This document shows, piece after piece, positions 58,093 to 64,000 of a stretch of DNA of 64,000 nucleotides (the first letter of the stretch is position 1; the number at the start of each line of letters is the position of its first letter). This DNA is from Victivallales bacterium (lineage in GTDB: Bacteria; Verrucomicrobiota; Lentisphaeria; Victivallales; GWF2-38-69), in the NCBI GenBank assembly GCA_021733985.1, contig JAIPJT010000002.1, positions 50,468 to 114,467 on the forward strand, in the 5' to 3' direction. A model generated the notes under the pieces. That model was given only the letters and a program-made list of their open reading frames with translations, was not told the DNA's origin and ran no database searches. Both the position numbers and the translations under genes were made by a program.

Positions 58093-58310
58093 TTAGAGTT
58101 GATCTTCGTGATGAAGTTTAATCCTATTTGAAACAAATTGGTAGGGCGCGATAATTCGCCGTAATATTCGATAATAGTTAAGACTAAAAAACTGCCTGCC
58201 CTGAGTAGTGCCTAAACGGTACGAAGCAGGGTGAGCCATAGCCCCGCTACTCCGGGGCGACGGCTTAGCGCGCCGTAAATACAGCACTGTCTATAAATGT
58301 GTTATATTTT
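58091..58310 (-). repeat. dispersed repeat A copy 3 (divergent, with larger GC-rich centre)
   Basis: Reverse strand shares GCTGTATT..CGGCGCGCTAAGCCGTCGCCC, CTATGGCTCAC, ATCGCGCCCTACC..TTTGTTTCA, GATTAAACTTCATCACGAAGATCAACTCTAATT with copies 1/2. Confidence 0.7.
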
Positions 58311-58347
58311 TACTATCAAATAGAAAATTTACCCTGGAATAATAATT

Positions 58348-58812
58348 ATGTTTTTATTTACTGATGGAAGTGTTAATACAAAAACTAAAATAGGCTGTGG
58401 CGCATATCTTCTAATTAATGAACTTGAATTTTCTGCAGACCTGAAAGATATGGTTAAAATAAACGTCTTTAATAATACTTCCTCTTCCAGTTTAGAGGTA
58501 GAAACACTGCTATGGGCTTTAAAAGAAATTAATATTTTCAATCAAACTCTTACCATTTATACTGACTCACAAAATATAATAGGTTTGCCTGAAAGACGAA
58601 AACATTTAGAAGATAATAATTATTATACTAAAAAAGGTATACTAATAAGAAATCATAGTCTATATAAAGAGTTCTATTCATTGATTGATAGAATAGATTG
58701 TGAGTTCATCAAAATACCAGGCCATAGACCAAAAGATAAACTGGATACGGCTGGGAGAATATTCAGTCTGGTTGACAAAGCTTCAAGAAAAGCATTAAGG
58801 AATATTAGCTAA
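58348..58812 (+). CDS. ribonuclease HI-like protein
   Basis: LFTDGSVN, SLEVETLLWAL, IYTDSQNI, IPGHRPKDKLDTAGRIFSLVDKASRKA. Confidence 0.7.
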   Translation: MFLFTDGSVNTKTKIGCGAYLLINELEFSADLKDMVKINVFNNTSSSSLEVETLLWALKEINIFNQTLTIYTDSQNIIGLPERRKHLEDNNYYTKKGILIRNHSLYKEFYSLIDRIDCEFIKIPGHRPKDKLDTAGRIFSLVDKASRKALRNIS

Positions 58813-59054
58813 TTCTCCAAAATAACGGGATGTTTACAACATACATTAATGTAAACTTCTGAGTTTGAGGACTATTTTAATGTTCTGGGTAACATTCTCG
58901 AAAAAGAATGTATTATGCTGTCTCTCGTTAGGAATGTTCGGACTGCGGCTATATTCCCAAATACAACAATGATATACATTATAAATTATTTATTTTTTTG
59001 ATTATGAAGCACTTATCAGCTATTTATTAAATCAGAAAGTTTAGTTATAATAGG

Positions 59055-60599
59055 TCAGGCATGTTCGATATCTGTGAAACTTGCTACCTCCAGGCTTGTA
59101 GTGCAAAGATCAGTTAGTGACAGATCTGACAGGTCACGGTTTCCTGTAATTCTTGCAAAGATTTTCATTTCCTCAATAGAACATTTTAGAAAATTAGCTA
59201 TGCGCTCAGAGGACTTAACAATGTTTAGTCTTTTTCTCAGTTCAGGATCCTGGGTTGCAATTCCAACCGGGCATTTCCCTGAATTACAGATTCTATACTG
59301 CTGACACCCACAGGCTATTAATGCAGCTGTAGATATAGCCACAGCATCCGCTCCCAGAGCAATGGCTTTAGCAAAATCTGAGGAAATACGTAAACCGCCT
59401 GTAATTATCAAGGTTACTTTTGAGTTAGCGGAATCAAGAAATTTTCTTGCTCTTGCGAGCGCAAAGAGAGTGGGAACTGTTGTAGAGTCCTTAATGAATT
59501 TAGGAGCTGCGCCCGTAGCTCCAGGCCTTCCATCCAATGTAATAAAATCAGGTTCAGAATGTAAAATAAATTCCAGATCCTTTTCAACATGACCGGCAGC
59601 AATTTTTACACCGACCGGTTTTCCTCCGGTTTTTCTTTTCAGCATTGCCACCATGTTTTTAAGGTCTTCCCGACAGTTTAACCCGGGAAATTTTGATGGA
59701 CTGACGATATCCTGTCCTAACGGTTTATTTCGTATTCTGCCAATTTCTTCGGTTACTTTATTGCCAGGAAGTTGACCGCCCATGCCGGGTTTGGCTGACT
59801 GTCCAATTTTGATTTCGACAGCATCAACCTTACTCAGCAGTTCATTTGTCGCACTGTATTTATTCGGTACATACTCAAAAATATATTTATGAGAATTTGT
59901 AAGTGAATCAGAGAGAACTCCGCCCTCTCCTGAACACATAGCGGTCTTAACTTTGGCACTCCCCCTCGCCAATGCTGTTTTAGCCTCTTTTGAAACAGCC
60001 CCGAAAGACATATGTGAAATTATCAGCGGTGCAGATATTACCAGAGGAAATTTAACATCTCTACCTATAATAAGCTCTGTTTTGACCTCTTCATTATCAT
60101 TTAGCGGGAATCTATGCAGCTGTGAACCTTTAAAAAAAATCTTATCCCAGAACGATTCCGCATTTCTGCTTCTCATAGGCTCAATAATAGAATTACCTGT
60201 CTCTGCAATTTTATGTATATTTAAAAAATCATTTTCAATATCATCGCTTCCTCTTGACCATTCTCCAAGATATTTATCTTTGTCAGAGGGTAGCTTAATC
60301 TCAGTGCTTATATCCCTGTTTAAAACTTCTGATTTATTTTTAAGGTTGAAGTAGAATTTTTTGGAGCTGCATACGGGACAAAGCCAGTTCTCATCCAAAT
60401 CTTCCCATTTCTCATTTTCTTTAGATTCGTCATAAACGTAGGCACAAACGCTGCATTCATATACTTTTGAAGTTGTAAAATAGCTTTTGTCGGAGTCGCA
60501 GGTAGGACATTTCCAGTTTTCAGGCAGTTCTCTCCAGGTTTTTCCTTCTTTTTCCTCATCGTAAATATATCCGCAAACTTTGCATTTATATAAAGCCAT
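59055..60599 (-). CDS. double-rubredoxin / glutamate synthase FMN-domain fusion
   Basis: Two N-terminal rubredoxin modules (YKCKVCGYIYDEE...CPTCDSD; YECSVCAYVYDES...CPVCSSK) followed by GltS FMN/Fe-S core (SPSKFPGLNCREDLKNMVA, CRICNSGKCPVGIATQDPELR). Confidence 0.88.
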   Translation of the reverse strand: MALYKCKVCGYIYDEEKEGKTWRELPENWKCPTCDSDKSYFTTSKVYECSVCAYVYDESKENEKWEDLDENWLCPVCSSKKFYFNLKNKSEVLNRDISTEIKLPSDKDKYLGEWSRGSDDIENDFLNIHKIAETGNSIIEPMRSRNAESFWDKIFFKGSQLHRFPLNDNEEVKTELIIGRDVKFPLVISAPLIISHMSFGAVSKEAKTALARGSAKVKTAMCSGEGGVLSDSLTNSHKYIFEYVPNKYSATNELLSKVDAVEIKIGQSAKPGMGGQLPGNKVTEEIGRIRNKPLGQDIVSPSKFPGLNCREDLKNMVAMLKRKTGGKPVGVKIAAGHVEKDLEFILHSEPDFITLDGRPGATGAAPKFIKDSTTVPTLFALARARKFLDSANSKVTLIITGGLRISSDFAKAIALGADAVAISTAALIACGCQQYRICNSGKCPVGIATQDPELRKRLNIVKSSERIANFLKCSIEEMKIFARITGNRDLSDLSLTDLCTTSLEVASFTDIEHA

Positions 60600-60762
60600 T
60601 ATTATTCACCAAATTTTATATGATTAAAACATTACCTGACAAATACAGTCCATAGAAATGATATTGGTCAGAAAGTCATAATGACTTTCCAACCATCTGT
60701 GTACAGGCTTTTCAATTACGTTAAAATGATTGTCGTAAAAGATCAAATTGACACTTCGCAGT

Positions 60763-61284
60763 TCAGAAGTCCATGTTTGCAGGCTCATAGTATTCCCTTG
60801 GATGCTGGCAGCACGGGCATTTAACAGGAGGCTCAGTACCGTTTACAACATAACCGCATACGCTGCATTTCCATTCAATAGGCTCTTCTCTTGTAAAAAC
60901 AGTACCGTTTTTTACCATATCAAGAAGCTTCTTATATCTGTCTCTGTGATGTGCCTCAACTTTGGCTATCTGTGCAAACAGACGAGCCGCCTCTTTGTTG
61001 CCTTCCTCTTCGGCTTCTCTGGCAAATTGAGGATACATTTCGGTTGTTTCATAATTTTCACCGTTAACAGCTTCCTGCAGATTAGCTGCTGTATCACCAA
61101 TACCGTTGAGAAGTTTGAATTCATCATTTGCGTGTCTTTTTTCATTTTCTGCGGTTTCTTCAAAAATCTTAGCTATGTAATGATATCCCTCTTTCTTTGC
61201 AGCTTTGGCAAAATAAGTATATTTGTTTCTTGCCTGGGATTCACCGGCAAATGCCGCCATTAAATTTTCTTTGGTCTTGCTCAT
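60763..61284 (-). CDS. rubrerythrin
   Basis: MSKTKENLMAAFAGESQARNKYTYFAKAAKKEGY...HRDRYKKLL...WKCSVCGYVVNGTEPPVKCPCCQHPREYYE. Confidence 0.95.
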   Translation of the reverse strand: MSKTKENLMAAFAGESQARNKYTYFAKAAKKEGYHYIAKIFEETAENEKRHANDEFKLLNGIGDTAANLQEAVNGENYETTEMYPQFAREAEEEGNKEAARLFAQIAKVEAHHRDRYKKLLDMVKNGTVFTREEPIEWKCSVCGYVVNGTEPPVKCPCCQHPREYYEPANMDF

Positions 61285-61374
61285 TTGTAACCACCTCTCT
61301 ATGTATTGATTAGAAACCGCACGAAAAGAATTTGTAAATAACAAAACCTAATTCGTGCTTATCTTTATTTTAAG

Positions 61375-61944
61375 TTAAAAATTCTGGTCCAGATGACCTT
61401 CTCTTATTACTTTATATCTACCTGATTTTACATCAAGATCATATATATTAAAGTTAGTTCTAATATCAAAACCCTCAAATCTTACAGCAAAATTAATAGA
61501 CGCGGAGCCCTGTACAGGGCAGCTTTTTATTCGGTGGAAAACATTTCTCGGCCACACAAGCATTGCGGCACCGTTATAACATACCTTATTACCTTTGCAG
61601 ACTTTATCAGCAGTAACTGTAAACTTTTCCACACTGCCGTGTTCCGGTGTGTATATCTCTATGTATCTGGTGCCATGCAGAACCATCAGGTTATCTTCCT
61701 GATGCGGATGCATATACCAGGGCTGTTTTACAGCATGGACTGTACCGGGAGAAATAGCTCCCGGTTCGTGTATCACTCTGTCAAAACCTTCCGCATGAGG
61801 AATAAGACTTACATCAAGCGCATCGAATGTGACCTTATTTGTTTTACGGATTTTTTTTAGAGTTATTATTCTGTATAGCCCCTTGACTTCTTCCAGTATC
61901 ATAAATTTTACCTCGAGTTTGCAGACTGATGCTTGATACGACAA
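61375..61944 (-). CDS. cupin-like protein
   Basis: PWYMHPHQEDNLMVLHGTRYIEIYTPEHG...LVWPRNVFHRI. Confidence 0.55.
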   Translation of the reverse strand: MSYQASVCKLEVKFMILEEVKGLYRIITLKKIRKTNKVTFDALDVSLIPHAEGFDRVIHEPGAISPGTVHAVKQPWYMHPHQEDNLMVLHGTRYIEIYTPEHGSVEKFTVTADKVCKGNKVCYNGAAMLVWPRNVFHRIKSCPVQGSASINFAVRFEGFDIRTNFNIYDLDVKSGRYKVIREGHLDQNF

Positions 61945-62024
61945 TAATATCCTATATTAAAGATAGTTTAAAAATTCGTAAAGATAAAATCATTATAGGG
62001 ATTGAGTCTTAGATTGAAAGAGGT

Positions 62025-62165
62025 CTTTTGAAATTATTTTTTGAATCCTGAATTTCTTTCCACTTATCAGGCAAGAGCTCATGAAGCTTTTTGTGCGGGT
62101 ATGACATTAGATTGTCTGTTTGCAATTCATCTATGGCGGAAAAAAAGAGAGCGTTTAACTTGTGA
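62025..62165 (-). pseudogene. possible transposase C-terminal relic
   Basis: Frame reads KLNALFFSAIDELQTDNLMSYPHKKLHELLPDKWKEIQDSKNNFKRPLSI*; no start. Confidence 0.3.
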
Positions 62166-62207
62166 TTCTCGAATTTTGGATTAGACTCAAAAGTCGGAAC
62201 CCTGAAT

Positions 62208-62336
62208 AATATAAGAACTCATCAGGGTAAAATGTGCTGCGGTAGAATACCGATGGAAACTTTCCTTGATGGTAAAAAAATATGGGATGAAAAAGTAAAC
62301 ACTATCAATCAGGATGAGAAAGGAGGACAGTTATAA
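62208..62336 (+). pseudogene. IS481-type transposase C-terminal relic
   Basis: NIRTHQGKMCCGRIPMETFLDGKKIWDEKVNTINQDEKGGQL* resembles the C-terminus of integrase-core transposases. Confidence 0.55.
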
Positions 62337-62445
62337 GCAGCCTGACAACTATTGCAGTCGTATAGGGGGAACTGTCAGGTCAAGTCTTGTCTTCTGCATT
62401 GCCGGCTGAAGACGAGTTTGGCTTTCTTTCAAACTTTTTTAAAGA

Positions 62446-63339
62446 TTATCCAATAGATAGCCTGTCTCTTCCTTCAGACTTGCTTTTATACATGAGCTTG
62501 TCTGCCCGAGCAATTATACTGTCAACACTATCTCTTTCTTGGGATATTGTCCCCCCCATTGAGGCAGAAACATTCAAGTTTTGTCCCTTATGTACAATCA
62601 TTGATTTTTTTATTAAAATCCTAAAGCGTTCCCCTAATTTAAATAACTGTTCCCTGTTTGTGTTATGAAGAATAACTATAAATTCTTCACCGCCCCATCT
62701 TCCTATTGTATCAAACGGGCGGGAATTACTTTTTAGCGTATTAGCAACTGTATACAGGACCTTGTCGCCGATCTCATGCCCATAATTATCATTGAATATT
62801 TTAAAATGATCAATATCAAAAAACAGTATACCGAAGCGGTTATTATGCTGTTTTGCTTCAAAAAATTTATTTTCTAATTCGAGGTTTATATAATTTCTAT
62901 TAGCTACCCGGGTTAAAGTATCTATAAATGCCAAATTCTGAAGTTCTTTGAGTTTAGTATCCTTGATTTTCTGATCTGATATATCGGAAAAAAGTTCAGC
63001 TCCCCCTATAATTTTTCCTTCCAGGTTTTTTAAGCTGATGACCTTAATGCTAACCGGCAAGCGGTGACCTTTTTTATGGTGTAAGTATACATTTGCAGTG
63101 CGTGGTTTTCCATCTTCCATTGTTTTAGCAAGAGGACACATTCCACGGCACAAATTATTTCCTTTATCATCAACATGGACTAAAATATTGTCTGCGCAAC
63201 TTGAACCAGTTACTTCTTTGCTGGCATATCCGGTTATATTTTTCGCAGCATTGTTCCAAAAATTTATTTTACGGTTTGTATCAACTATATACAAACCTTC
63301 AGATAAATTTGTCACCAAATCTTTATAATCGAATTCCAT
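62446..63339 (-). CDS. PAS-GGDEF diguanylate cyclase
   Basis: PAS-like N-terminus; FFDIDHFKIFNDNYGHEIGDKVL...GRWGGEEFIVIL. Confidence 0.92.
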   Translation of the reverse strand: MEFDYKDLVTNLSEGLYIVDTNRKINFWNNAAKNITGYASKEVTGSSCADNILVHVDDKGNNLCRGMCPLAKTMEDGKPRTANVYLHHKKGHRLPVSIKVISLKNLEGKIIGGAELFSDISDQKIKDTKLKELQNLAFIDTLTRVANRNYINLELENKFFEAKQHNNRFGILFFDIDHFKIFNDNYGHEIGDKVLYTVANTLKSNSRPFDTIGRWGGEEFIVILHNTNREQLFKLGERFRILIKKSMIVHKGQNLNVSASMGGTISQERDSVDSIIARADKLMYKSKSEGRDRLSIG

Positions 63340-63366
63340 AAGTCTCCTTTAACTGTTCTGTTACCA

Positions 63367-63582
63367 TTACAGCAGCCGGCTGCTATCTATCTTTTTGCTT
63401 GTTGTTTCCAAAACTTTATGAATTTTTTTAAATTTGCCTGGAAAGCCTTCCGGCCTATTGCCTATATCCTTGTTTAACTTGCCAAGTTGAGCATTAGCCA
63501 GGTTTAATGCTTTATTTATTTCCCGGAGAGAATAAGCCAAATTATTTATAAAAGTATTAGTTCTTTTTAATCTTTTGTCCAC
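63367..63582 (-). CDS. small helical protein of unknown function
   Basis: 71-aa ORF directly upstream of the GGDEF gene on the same strand. Confidence 0.35.
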   Translation of the reverse strand: MDKRLKRTNTFINNLAYSLREINKALNLANAQLGKLNKDIGNRPEGFPGKFKKIHKVLETTSKKIDSSRLL

Positions 63583-63751
63583 TTCAATAAAATTATAGCA
63601 TAAACCTTATTCGATTACATCTTTAAATAACTATTAATATATGTAAACAGATGGTTACTTTAGTTGCGCCCTTCGTCAAGACCAATTTTAATATTTTATA
63701 AGGATAAATATTTCATAACCTCCAAACCACCACCCAAGGTGGTGAACGTCG

Positions 63752-64000
63752 CTAAGCTGCCTTTCTCTTTTTATTTTCATAATAAATTTTATCCGGAGTT
63801 TTATATGCTAAACTCTGATGGAATCTTTCTGAATTATAGAACTCAAAATATTTTTCTATATCTTGCTTGAGCTCTTTCAGACAATTGTATTCATTGATAA
63901 AAATATTCTCGTATTTCAAGCTTCTCCAAAGCCTTTCAATATAGATATTATCAGTTGCCCGTCCTTTAGAGTCCATGCTTACTTTTATATTCTTGGACTC
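63752..64000 (-). mobile_element. IS3-family transposase OrfB C-terminus, truncated by window edge
   Basis: NIKVSMDSKGRATDNIYIERLWRSLKYENIF...EFYNSERFHQSLAYKTPDKIYYE. Confidence 0.85.

Noticed and set aside
58832-58911. Inverted repeats GTTTACA/TGTAAAC and ACATTCT/AGAATGT downstream of the RNase H-like gene
   Set aside because: Short stems in AT-rich DNA; could be chance or weak terminators.
1-64000. CRISPR array
   Set aside because: No regularly spaced direct repeats seen; the repeats found are dispersed and solitary.
1-64000. Intact rRNA or tRNA genes
   Set aside because: None recognised by eye; only a doubtful tRNA-like fragment at 32501-32543.

Overview
The 64 kb window is bacterial chromosome, gene-dense and of low-to-moderate GC. 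Gene content is consistent with an anaerobic or microaerophilic Gram-negative lineage; I think of Deferribacteres, but that is a guess. The housekeeping part (about 0-28 kb) holds an M18 aminopeptidase, gatB/gatA/gatC, waaA, folC, NAD kinase, kdsD, lpxK, crcB, ald, mfd, rpoD, rpsU, deoB, a secretin, a Xer-type recombinase, a polyprenyl synthetase and rex. The centre (about 28.6-50.8 kb) is a hydrogen/nickel island. It contains a NiCoT nickel permease with a NikR-type operator, the [FeFe]-hydrogenase maturases HydF/HydE/HydG, a histidine kinase fused to an [FeFe]-hydrogenase-like domain with two receiver proteins, a trimeric NAD-linked [FeFe]-hydrogenase (HydABC), a bidirectional Hox-type [NiFe]-hydrogenase (HoxEF fusion, U, Y, H plus protease), and NikR. 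The strongest items for follow-up are: (1) an 806-aa single ORF joining a histidine kinase core, a CoA-disulfide-reductase-like flavoprotein and a rhodanese; (2) the hydrogenase-domain histidine kinase and its receiver partners; (3) a secreted, very basic protein with five EF-hand loops; (4) the NikR-like operator; (5) several families of short dispersed intergenic repeats, including an IS-derived family with matching terminal inverted repeats. The right end (about 62-64 kb) carries transposase relics and an IS3-type transposase cut by the window edge. Everything was read by eye from the sequence and ORF track; no similarity searches were run.
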